From: Drosophila persimilis
Lineage: Eukaryota; Arthropoda; Insecta; Diptera; Drosophilidae
Length of the DNA stretch: 64,000 nucleotides
Reading direction: 5' to 3'
NCBI RefSeq assembly: GCF_003286085.1
Contig: NW_020825289.1
Location: 2,976,001-3,040,000 of the forward strand
Every line of letters begins with the position of its first letter. The first letter of the stretch is position 1. Shown piece by piece: positions 33,301-45,300 of the stretch. Position numbers and translations under genes: made by a program. The notes below the pieces were generated by a model. The model made no database searches. It saw only the letters and a list, made by a program, of their open reading frames with translations, and had not been told where the DNA came from.

Positions 33301-36300
33301 AAGTATATATGTATATTCTTGATCAGCATCACTAGCCGGCCGAGTCAATAGAGCCATGTCCGTCTGTCTGTCCGACTTATTTGACGCCTAGCTCTCATAT
33401 AACGCCTAGCGCCTAGCTCTCATATAACAGATAGAGCAACGAAATGTTGTATCCAGACTACTGTAAAATTTGTAGCATCCACAATTTTGAAGATACGAGA
33501 AAAGAAAATCAGAATCAGCAGAATCATAGAAACTGACCATATCTTCCAGACTGCATATCTGAATCAGATCGGATCAGAACCAGACGGAAGAAATGAAATT
33601 TCTACGCAGCGTGTCTGACTCCCTCTCACACAGTCTTTGTCGGGCATTATGTGCACACTCTGGCGGAGGGTAGCAGCGCCACACAACGTTCCCCCTCGTT
33701 TTAAATATATACACAAATCCATCAGAAAACTCGGTTTATTTCGAAGCGTAAGTATAAAGTTCAATGTTGTTTCCTAGTAATGCCAAAAGGCTCTTTATTT
33801 TAAGCGTATACTAGTTATGTTTTTAATAGAGTATTTATAATGCTTTGAATTATTATTCATGATCACTACATACTTTTAAAACGTATTGCCAAAATGATAG
33901 AAATATGGGGCAACGCTTCTGTTGCATAAGGGGATTATCCATAATTCCAGTACGCGTACGAGCATGCAATTCAAAGATAATGTATCTCTGTCCACCGATA
34001 GATTTATGTTCTTGCGTGCTCGTATCAAAGGAAAGTCACGAACAACGTACGCAGTGTGACCTCTGATTTACCCATCAGCGTTAAATTAGAGAGTTCGACT
34101 TGTGACTGTGCTGCTTTTACTGCACTTGCTCAACCTTACGTGCGCAGCTTTAACAATTTTAAAACGCCAAACATCAAAAGAAAACAAACGTCAACAGCGC
34201 GGCGAGTACAGCAGACCAAACATTTTATAATAATAAGTACAATAGTTTATGCATAAATATGTGAAAGTGAAAAAGCTACTACAACGCGCGGATCGTTGAC
34301 AAGCCTAGAAAAGCGAATTAATTATATAATTATGGATAAACTGAAAATAAATTCATTGGTAAAAATATCAGTAGCTGTTGCTTTCTGTAAGGCGATTAAC
34401 TTTCATCAAATAGTTAGGTTAGGGAATGATGTGATTCCCGTATCTTGGAGGTGGTGAAAACATGCGGTAAAGGGTGGTAGATGTAAGATCCAAGCATCGT
34501 AGCTACTGGTTTCATTAATGCTTTTACTGAGTGTAATTTATATGAGCACCTGATAGTAGCATAATATAACTGACTTTCGATTGTTTGCCTGATTAATAGG
34601 TGTACAAATTGGACTTTATGTACAATGGCTGTGTTCGAGTGAAACGTTGTTCAAAGCGGACTTTTGAAATGTTGGAAATGTCTCCAGTAGAAAGCTCTAA
34701 AAACTATACGTACAAAATGTGCGTACACTGGTCAGAACGTGTCGCTTCAATATCAACCTTTAGCTACTTTTGCGATCCACACACAATAAAAAGCGGAACC
34801 AAATCGGTCCCAGCATTAATCATCCACCCAGAAGTTCAGAAAAAGGTCTTAATGTGCCAAGTATAGTATGATGGTAGCCTCATTATTCATTTATTTCATG
34901 ACAGTCGTCAACAGTACATTTGTTGCATGTTGGCGGCGACAGTGACACAGACTTAGAAAAGAGTAAAACATCTGGCCTTTTTTATAAATGCTCCGTTTAG
35001 AATTGGCCAAGCAAAACGGTAAATAAAAGTCTATCCAAGCTGTATTTAGATATGTCTTTCCACGGCATTGAAGACTTTGAATTTAGCGCAAATTATTTTC
35101 TCTCTCCGGAAAGAAAACCCAACTGTTTAAACAGTTACAGCATGTAATAAAATTAGTTTAGATTGTTACTGCCGCTATCGAGTGCATATATCTGACCTTC
35201 CCTGTACAGCCACAAGCCGCGGAATGGAGCGTACGTGCTCATTCATATCTTCAGAGCGTATGCACGTACGTACGTACATGTGTACATATGTATGGCAAGG
35301 CACCTAAGACTACCGAACGTGTAACTCCCAACTGAGAACAACGTTCTTTCGTACACTCGTATACTTCTCGCCTGGGTTTGTATTGGCTTATGTAAATGCA
35401 AGCCAATGACCACATCATAGACCGCCAGTGGTGGTAAGCTCTTGGGCTTCTTGTAGCTATATATGCTGGTTTAAAAGGAAATGCCTTTAAATGGCTGTTG
35501 GTGTCATTAAAACGATCGTAATGCTAAATACCAGCAGCGGTTCCACTCAGCTATGATTTGTCCGCAAACAAAATGTAGCGCCGCGTCGCAGCGGGTCATT
35601 AAACAACCGTGGATTGCGGCTGGCGGTTGCAAGTATCCATCCAGACCTTAAAGCTTTTGTGGACTCGGGCTCTCGGTCGAGTTGAGTCGCGTCGAGTCGA
35701 CCTCCGAATAGAGAAAAGTGAAATTTGTCGTAGAGGTGTCTTATCATGCAGAGCCAAGTGACTTGGCTCTGTTTCGCCCTGAGCTTTTGTTAAACCAATT
35801 TGATGCAACGAAACAATTGCTCATAGCCGCCAGGCCAAATCTTTTGTATAAGTAGATAAAAAGATCAGTGTGTGAAATTCGCACAATGAACTTGAAACAT
35901 GTACAACAACTGTGCAACACAAAAGAAAATCTTTAAAGTGGTTACCGTGGAAGTTTCACTTAAATCAAAATGCTAGGTCGGCTTTTACATACCCTGTGTA
36001 CTGGTAGTACTTTCGTGGTGCTCAATTATCATTAATATATACATATACATAAAACGAGGGGGAACGTTGTGAGTTGCTGCGGACACCGCAACTCTACAGT
36101 TATACCCGATACTAAGTCAGTATGGCTCTCCTCCGGCAGACGCCGCTAATATTAAACGACACGACAAAGAGTGCGTGCGAGAGAGACAGAAAATCAGTCT
36201 GAGCGTGACGTCGGGCGCTGCGTAGCCACTAAAAATTGATTTCTTGCTTTTGGCTACAAAAATGATCCGATCTGATCCGATCTATCGGCAACCGGATAGA

Positions 36301-39300
36301 TATGGTCATTGTCTATGATTCTGCGTTTTTAGTTTACTCGATTTTGCAATATTGTGGATGCAACAGATTTTCGTCCTTTGTGTGGGCGGAAGGGGGTGGG
36401 GCGAAATTTTGAGATATACGTTTTATAGTGAGATCTAACAGGAGTGCGGATACCAAATTTGGTTACTCTAGCCTTAATAGTCTCTGAGATTTATGAATAT
36501 CCCCAGATCTGCATCCTTTGCGGGGGCGGAAGGGGGTGTGGCGAAATTGGTTGCTCTAGCTTTTATAGTCTCTGAGATCTAGGCGCTAATGTTTTACTCT
36601 AAGCAAAGCCGCCTATGCTACGTGTGTGTTAGAGAGAGACAGGGCGAGAAAAAATGAAATTGTTTTCTTGATGCTGGCTATAATAATAATACGATCCAAT
36701 TCAGATTCCGCAGTCTAAAAGATATCGTCATTCTCTACGATTCTGCATTTTTGGTTTTCTCGTATCTTTAAAATTGTGGATGCCACAGATTTTCGCCCTT
36801 TGTGGGGGCGGAAGTGGGCGGGGCAAAGTTTTGAAATATTTTTGTAGCAGTGACATATCACAGAAGTCTGGATCCAAAACATCGTTGCTCTAGCTCTTAT
36901 AGTCTTTGAGCATTAGGCGCTGAAGGGGACGGACAGACGGACAGACGGACAGACGGACGGACGGACAGACAGACAGGGCTCAATCGACTCGGCTATTGAT
37001 GCTGATCAAGAATATATATACTTTATAGGGTCGGAAACGATTCCTTCTGGACGTTACACACATCCACTTTTACCACAAATCTAATATACCCCAATACTCA
37101 TTTTGAGTATCGGGTATAATTAACAAATAGAAGATATGTAACCAAATTGTTTTCCAAAGAATTTAGATTTAAGCTATGCACATATGTACATACTTACGCA
37201 AGTATTTTTTTCTATACGAATTTAAAGTGTGGTACTTACCTTATTTTGCTTACGGCGGAGTAGGTGTGGTGCCCCTCCGGGGGGTTGTAGAGGAACAGCC
37301 GGCTCCGGTGTAACTTGCTGCACAGGTCGCGGAGGTTTCAGTGCTAACTTCTTGAGACTGGCAATTCGCTTGTCGCACATTAAAGACACATCATCAATTC
37401 TCTGCAGCACCTGAAGAATAGAATTTATAAACTTATATAAAATATGCTACAAATAATCATTCACGTATTCTGCACGTATTCAGATATATTCATATATAAC
37501 GAGGGGGAACGTTGTGAGTCGAAGTTAGGGCCGCGACCCTACACTTATACCCGATACTCAGTCAGTATGGCTCCCCTCTGCCAAAGGGCGCATAATGCAC
37601 GACAAAGATTGTGTGAGAGAGAGAGACAGAAAATGAGTATGGGGCGTGGCCAATCAACGAAGCTATAATAATGATCCTATCTGATTCAGATTCTGTAGTC
37701 TGGAAGACATGGTCATTCTCTATGATTCTGCTGATTCTGATTTTGTTTGCTCGTATCTTCAAAGTTGAGGGTGCCACAGAATTTCTTGTGGCGGCGGAAG
37801 TGGGCGTAGCCAAATTTTAAAAACCTGATTCTGACTTGATTCAGTGTGATATCACAAGAGTCTGGATACAAAATTTCGATTCGTTAGCTTTTATAGTCTT
37901 TGAGAACTTGGCGTCAAACAAGACGGATGGACGGAAATGCGGACAGACAGACATGGCTCTATCTCACTCGGCTATCGCTGCTGATCAAGAATATATATAC
38001 TTTATGGGGTCGGAAACCCTTCCTTCTGGACGGTACACGCATCCATTTTCCGTACAAATACAATATACCGCTATACTCTTTTTGAGTGTCGGGTATTAAA
38101 ACTATATAATGCATTTCATTATTAAAAAACTACCTCTATGAAAGTAGTCAGTAGAAAACTATTTAAACGCTATTTAAAGTCCCGAGAGATAGCGCGCCGC
38201 CAGGAAACTTAGATTAGCCAGCCCCATCGGATTTTTACACAATATACGTATAAGCATTTCAAGCACATCATTGCACGGTGTTTGAATTGTAGGCAGCGAA
38301 AATCCGTTCTGTTCTTATGCACTCATTTTATTCGATATATATTTTGTTTACTTTAAATGTCTATGGCCTTACTTCTGAACGAATATATGTAGATGTTTTT
38401 ATGATATGAACTGTCTTGTGTAGATTGCTTAGTTTTTGTACAATTTTTTTTTCGATAAAGAACTTCTAATGATTATTTTTAATATAAATAATAATTTTTT
38501 ATTAAATTTTTAAATTAAAAACTCAAAAGTTGGTCTAATTATTTGCACTTTGTATTCTTCTTCAACCAGGGGCTATTTTTTCTGAACGTTACGTCAAAAT
38601 TGAAAAATATAAGAAAACAAATAGATCAAGAGTTTGAAGGCTCACATCTCCTAAATTAAACTAAAAATTCGATTTTCGCGGAGTTTTTAAAGCCCCGCTG
38701 AAGTCTCTATCAAATTATAAAAATCACTTTTGCCACCGGTTTTCAGATTTTGCAACACTGTGCGGCGGTTCTGGGCGAAATCATGGAAATGCTCTTATTC
38801 TAGTTTTACTCTGTACTCTGGTTACAATACTTATTCTTTGCCTAACTGCATATTATTTTCGTTTTAAAATGTAAACATAAAGTGAAAAGAATCAAAACGT
38901 ATCACCATGATTAATGATAAAAGAGGGCGAGAGAATGAGCAAACTCAACGGCGAGATAGATGTGATCAAAACTTAAACTGATTTTATACGATTATAGCTT
39001 TTATTTTTACATTTATCCTGTACATTTTATTGTACAATACAAGTGTTTGGGACGCTTTCATGGGACCTCGCTAACCCTTGCCACAGTTCATGGATTACAC
39101 TTAAGACGCAGAATTCAGTTGAAGAGCATGTGATTTCGTTTCCATTGTTGAGTGAAAACCTTTTTAGTGTAACGGAAAGAAAAACTTTTTAGAAAGTCAC
39201 CCGCACGGAAGATGATCCATTTCTTGAGGCAGCTGAAAACAGACAATAAAACGCACAAGGTTTTGGATTTTCAGCGATTCTAATGCTTACGAATAATTGC

Positions 39301-42300
39301 CCTATAACCAAGGCACAATCCGGCTTCTAACTTAAAATCTAATATGGGCTTTCTCATAACAAATTCATCAGATGAATTACTTTTACCAAACTCTTAACAT
39401 GTTGACGATATGTTTACTAGTTCTAATTTCAGATAAATGATTAGTTCACTTGCTGGTACCTTGCTTGCATCTGCATTGATATTTTTCCGGGCTCTTGTTT
39501 AATTTGTCTAGGACGCCATTATTGCACAACGGTTTTTGAACGGGGATTGCAGTAAAGTTGCGGTGTTATGCCGTTTGACATATTACGTAATTGCGCCAAG
39601 GCGACCCCACTTTATCTATATCCACGTCCACTTTCGCTTTCACCTGAGCCGGGCTTTTATCAAAAATGCTTGAGCGCATCTTCAACTTGCCGAAGGCACA
39701 AGCTTCGATGTACATGATGCTGACACAGCACTGAGCTAACCAGTTTTTAACAATTTGAAATTTACCGAAAGTCCAGTCAAATAATGTAATTTAACATTTT
39801 CCTACTAAACATTTTGTAGCCTTTCGAGTACATTGGTTAAGTTTAATTTATTTGGCCAGGGTTCCCATAAACTTTCTGTTGTTTTGGCAGGATTGTCAAG
39901 GCGTTATTGAACTTCAACAACCTCTTTGGGTTGCACAACCACCAGCTGTGAAAGAGACTTCCGTTGACCTCCTCTTATGCAAGATGCCATCGATGAACGC
40001 GCTTGTTTTAGCCGTTTTTGCGAATGGTTTTCAGATTTAACCAAATTTAAATGAACTATGTTCATGTTCATGTTACGATTGGTATGCAAATATATTATTG
40101 TTCCTCTCGTTGTCGAATGCTGGTGCGTAATGTTCTTACCAACTTTTTTTAGATCAATCTGCATTTCCTTCCTATCAAGGACGTCGATTTTTCTAACTGA
40201 TTAAACATGCTTAGAAAGCGGCCTAGCGAGCTTGGAAAAATGGGTCAGGTTTAATGTGCTTACAGTTAAATAACTGGTAGAAAGAAAACGGGTTTGCATG
40301 GCCTATTTCATGCATACTTGGACAGGCCTTTCTGGAACAAAAAAACAGAGAAACCTGCGCAAGAGTGGCCTTCCCGACTCATGACTGTTCAAACAATTTG
40401 GAATCTGCATCTCTAAACGTCTTTAGAGACTGTCTTGCCTCACAAGGATATGACCTAATACAATTATTTTTTAATGTTCTTTTTATATAATAAAAAGCGA
40501 TTTAGTAATTTCTTCGTATTATGCATATTGCCTTAAACTACAGGAAACCAGTTTGAAAACTAGAGAATAAGTCTTTCAACTACAATTTAACGAAACAAGT
40601 TTGACGGCATAGCAATGCAACAAAAAGAAAGAAGTTGAACTACCTCAATATATTGGTTCCATTGATTTTATTAATTGAAGAAGATATTTTTAAGAAATAA
40701 ACTAAGCAAAATGTATACCTGTCTCATTTTATATTTTATTCGCTGGAGACAAATCTGCTGCTTGCCAAACAGTCATATGGTCGACCCAGCTGTTTCTCTG
40801 ATCATATGTTTCTTTTGTGCGTTTCAATTATCTGGTCAAAAAAGTAAGGTACCTTCTACAAGAGTATAAGAAGAGTACAAAATAGTCCAGCCCAGTCACT
40901 TGTGCGAATGGGCGGGTTGAGAGCAACGAAACTTCTTTTTTTATATGGGACAGAAGCAGTTGCCTTGGGTACCCATGCCAAGATTTAATCTAAGTATGAC
41001 GAATTGCAGCATCAACAGACCAATCTTTTTGTTTTGTACTTATTAACAGCTAACCAAATAAAAATATAAAATAAATCAAGAAAATAAAAGTAAAAAGAAA
41101 GTAAAAAGAAGTATTTGTTTTTGGTTTTATCAAGTTTTTGAGTGTTTCTTAAGAAAAAAGCTTATTTAACTAAGTAAACAATATAAAAGTCTACCAAAAC
41201 ATGCCTACAGTTTAAATACAAATGTCCTTGGTTTTAAAAGAATCCTTAAATCAAAAATTATTCACGTTGGTATTCACTTATTTAATTCAAAATAATAATT
41301 GTACAATTTCATTATAGGTCTGTGTCCTCTGTCCTCTGTGCTATTTTCTACGCGAAGGCCTGGTATCTCTAGATTACAGATTGTTTAGTTGTTTATATCG
41401 TTATGTCTCACTTATTTCTATATTTTTTTCAATACATAAAAATAAAGTTTTGTCTCTGCTTTCATAAAAAATGGTTCAGGATGTGCCAAAATTTCTCCAT
41501 CGGATTCATAACAGCTAAAAAATTAGCTAAAAAAAAAACAAATCATTGGAAAGATCAAACCTTTTAAATAAATTGTAGCACAATACAATAACAAAGTTTA
41601 AAAAAATATTTCTGACAAATCTTGCACGGAGCCAAGGAATGGAATCAGAATGGTCCTAGAAGATGAGGGCGTCAGAATATAGAAAGTGCTCCTCATTAGC
41701 CGGTCTGAGGTTTTACTCTGAAATTTGTTTCGACGTGACCGAGTTCACCTACTCGTCAATTAGAGCCAGATACCCAACTCCATAAAAAAATATAAAAAAA
41801 CATCCCCATCCAGACAATCCTGTTGCCTCCCTGCCACATCGTTCGTTTAAGTCATGCCGACTTTCCGACGATCATTTGTCATACTTTCCCAAACAGGTTT
41901 ATCTTAGATTCATTAAAAACGAGGGGGAACGTTGTGAGTTGCTGCGGACACCGCAACTCTACAATTATACCCGATACTAAGTCAGTATGCTCTCCTCCGG
42001 CAGACGCCGCTAATATTAAACGACACGACAAAGAGTGCGTGCGAGAGAGACAGAAAATCAGTCTGAGATTGACGTCGGGCGCTGCGTAGCCACTAAAAAT
42101 TGATTTCTTGCTTTTGGCTACAAAAATGATCCGATCTGATCCAGATTCGGCAACCGGATAGATATGGTCATTGTCTATGATTCTGCGTTTTTAGTTTACT
42201 CGAATTTGCAATATAGTGGATGCAACAGATTTTCGTCCTTTGTGTGGGCGGAAGGGGGTGGGGCGAAATTCTGAGATATACGTTTTATAGTGAGATCTAA

Positions 42301-45300
42301 CAGGAGTGCGGATACCAAATTTGGTTACTCTAGCTCTAATAGTCTCTGAGATTTGTGGTTGCTCCAGATTTTCGTCCTTTGCGGGGGCGGAAGGGGGTGT
42401 GTCGAAATTTTGATACAAAACGGAGTGTGGATACCAAATTTGGTTGCTTTAGCTCTTATGGGTTCTGAGATCCTTGAACTCATATTTTGCAATTGGCAAA
42501 ACCGACCATGAAACCTGTGTGAGAATTTAAGATTTTGAATTCCCGCTGTCGATTTAAGATTAGTTAATATAAGGCCATACATTAAAGTACAGACAACTAC
42601 AAAATGGAAAATTATTTATAACTTTATAATTTTTTCTTCAAAATACCGTTTACCATATACAATAGCTTAATGATCGGCAAATTGATACAAAATTCTAAAA
42701 TACACAATTTTTGCGCTAAAACACGATTCTCGAAAGTTTGAGTTAAACTTCAAGCTCTATTTGTTCAACCTTTTTGCAATGAAAGAAATCTTTATAAATC
42801 GTTTTAGAAACAAACCCAAAACAATAGTGCAAATAATCGATATTAAACCAGCCCTGACGTCGAAGAGTCGCGACACTAAACTACCCAGTGGTTGTCAATA
42901 TGCAATTCTATAATTTATGCAACTTTTTCAATTTTTTCCCGCACTCCGCCATCCTCTTTCCACCTATTAACAAATATTCGTACTGTTAAGATACCGCACA
43001 GCCCCGCAAAAGTTTCTGCCATAGACAAAAAAAAACGAGGGGGAACGTTGTGAGTCGCTGCTACGGCCGCGACTCTACATTTACTATAGCCACATGCGTT
43101 TTCTGTCCCCCTCTCACACATGCTTTGCCGCGCATAATGTGTGCCCTCTGGCGGAGTTGACCTATACTGACTTAGTATCGGGTATAGTAAATGTAGAGCA
43201 CTACATGCACTACGAAGCAACTGACACTTAATTTTTTCCGCCTGACTATAATAATGATCTAATTTAGATTCTGCAGTCAGGAGGAATCTGCGATTTTGGT
43301 TTTCTCGTATCTTAAAAATTGTGGATCCCAAAGATTTTCGGTCTTTGTGGGGGCGGAAGGGGGCGTGGCGAAGTTTTGAAATACACTTGTAACCGTGACA
43401 TATCACAGAAGTCTGGATACAAAATGTCCTTGCGCTGGCTCTTATTGTCTCTGAGCGCGAGGCGCTCACAGGGACGGACGGACAGACAGAACAGGCTCTA
43501 TCGCCTCGGCTATTAATGCTGATCAAGAGTATATATCATTTATGGGGTCGGAAACGCTTCTTTCTGGATGTTACACACATCCACTTTCCGTAAAAATCTA
43601 ATATATCCTAATACTTCTATACTCATTAGGAGTATCGGGTATAAAAATGCACATCTCGTATTCTTTTGAATGGCACAATGCGTGTATCCACAAAAACCGT
43701 AAACAATCATCGCAATAAAAATTTCACGATGTACTTTAACTTTAGTCAGCATGATACAATTTTGATTTATAATCAAACAAAATTATAATCTTTTTAATGG
43801 ATCCACTGATCCACTCACCTGTGATACGAGAGCTTTGGTCTCAGGAGTAGTGCTATCAAGGAAAATTTTTTTAAATTCACTTGGACTAGATAATTTAAAT
43901 TCAGAAGCAGAAGCGATGAAAGCTTGTATCTCGTGTAGACTCTGCTCGGCCAAATCTGCTGATACTGAGCACTTTTCGATGCGTTGGGAAGCCAACAACT
44001 CCACACCATTGGCGCACCACTGATTAGCCTTCATAAAAGGAATGGGAACGTCAGTAGAAAAACTTTGTGAAATCAATCTAGCAATGCTTACCTTTTCAAC
44101 TCTCTCCATTAGTTCGCTATTTTTGGCCAGGATATCCAACCTTTTGGTTAGACGCATGCCAATTACGTCGCGAACGCGCTGGAGCTCATCACATTTGGGC
44201 TGAACGACCTCCCAGGGGTAAACTCCCCGTGATCCTATCAACTGCTGTCCGGCATGAACAACTTCTTCGATACGCTCAACGTCAGTCCTGATCATTGCTT
44301 GAAAGTACTCGGTTTCTTGTATCAGCATAGCAACACGTTCCACGCTCTCGCCGATTTCATTCATTTCAGCAATCGCCTTAAAATGCCCATCGAATAGGTT
44401 CTATAGGAGGGGTTCAGAATAATGAGGAACAGTTTTGATAAGACTGCATCATGGCACTGCACCATACCTGCAGATCGCGAAACCCCTGCTCGAACATCCG
44501 CAGACGCAGACACTGTTCCAGGCGATTGCGGTGCGTTCGCCAGAACTCATCGAAGCGTCGCTCAGTCTCCTCCAGCTGCACGAGTAGTCTACGGTAATCG
44601 CGACAATCATCATAATGTTGGGGTTTTTTAAATGTATATTGTTGATGATAAATAATTTGCTGACGGTGCATCGGCTGCCCTGCACTGGATCTGCACGTCG
44701 GGTTGTTGGTAGGCGAACAGTGCATTGAGTTCATTTGATTTTGAAATATTATTTTGTTATGTTACATATGTATGCACCCGTGCGCACGTTGGGAAAGACA
44801 AAAGACGACAACAACTTTGATAAGCGAGATGGGTGACACTTAAATGAGCTTGAAAACATTTGATCAGTTGTTTAAATTCACACAAATGTATACGTGTTGG
44901 TGCTGTTGGTGAATTGAGTGAATAAATGGGTGCCAATTTAAAATTCTAATGCTGCTAGTGATTATGTCCAGGATGTCTGAAGGTTGATATTATTCATATA
45001 TATATATGTACATATTTAATTGAGACAATTATGTCGGGTTGGACGGTGGTCAATCCGCTTGAGCACTGGGATCCTCGAGACCATCTGTAGTAGAGCTAGT
45101 ATGCTTAACGCTTCCATGACCGGAAATGCTACATTATTTGAATTGGGCATTATTGAATTTGCATCTTGATGTCGACAAAGCAAACAATCCGCAACTATAG
45201 CGTTCTAAGTTATATTTATCATAAATTTTTTGTTATATCGTCTACTAAAAAAAAGCACAAACAATTATATGTACATCCATGCAATGGCAACGAGAAGCAC

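Noticed and set aside
35547..35808. Overlapping minus-strand frames of 66 and 69 codons in a GC-richer patch
   Set aside because: Two frames at once, no domain and no splice context. Better explained as a GC-rich non-coding patch.
36928..36976. ggacagac tandem repeat as a separate satellite
   Set aside because: It is an internal microsatellite of the Helitron family, also seen in copies f and g.
37562..38099. Frames of 60-87 codons on both strands at 37.5-38.1 kb
   Set aside because: They overlap Helitron copy c and follow its repeat blocks.
42191..43526. Minus-strand frames of 75-203 codons in Helitron copies d and e
   Set aside because: The frames lie in repeated non-coding element sequence and recur in other copies with stops, so they are not genes.
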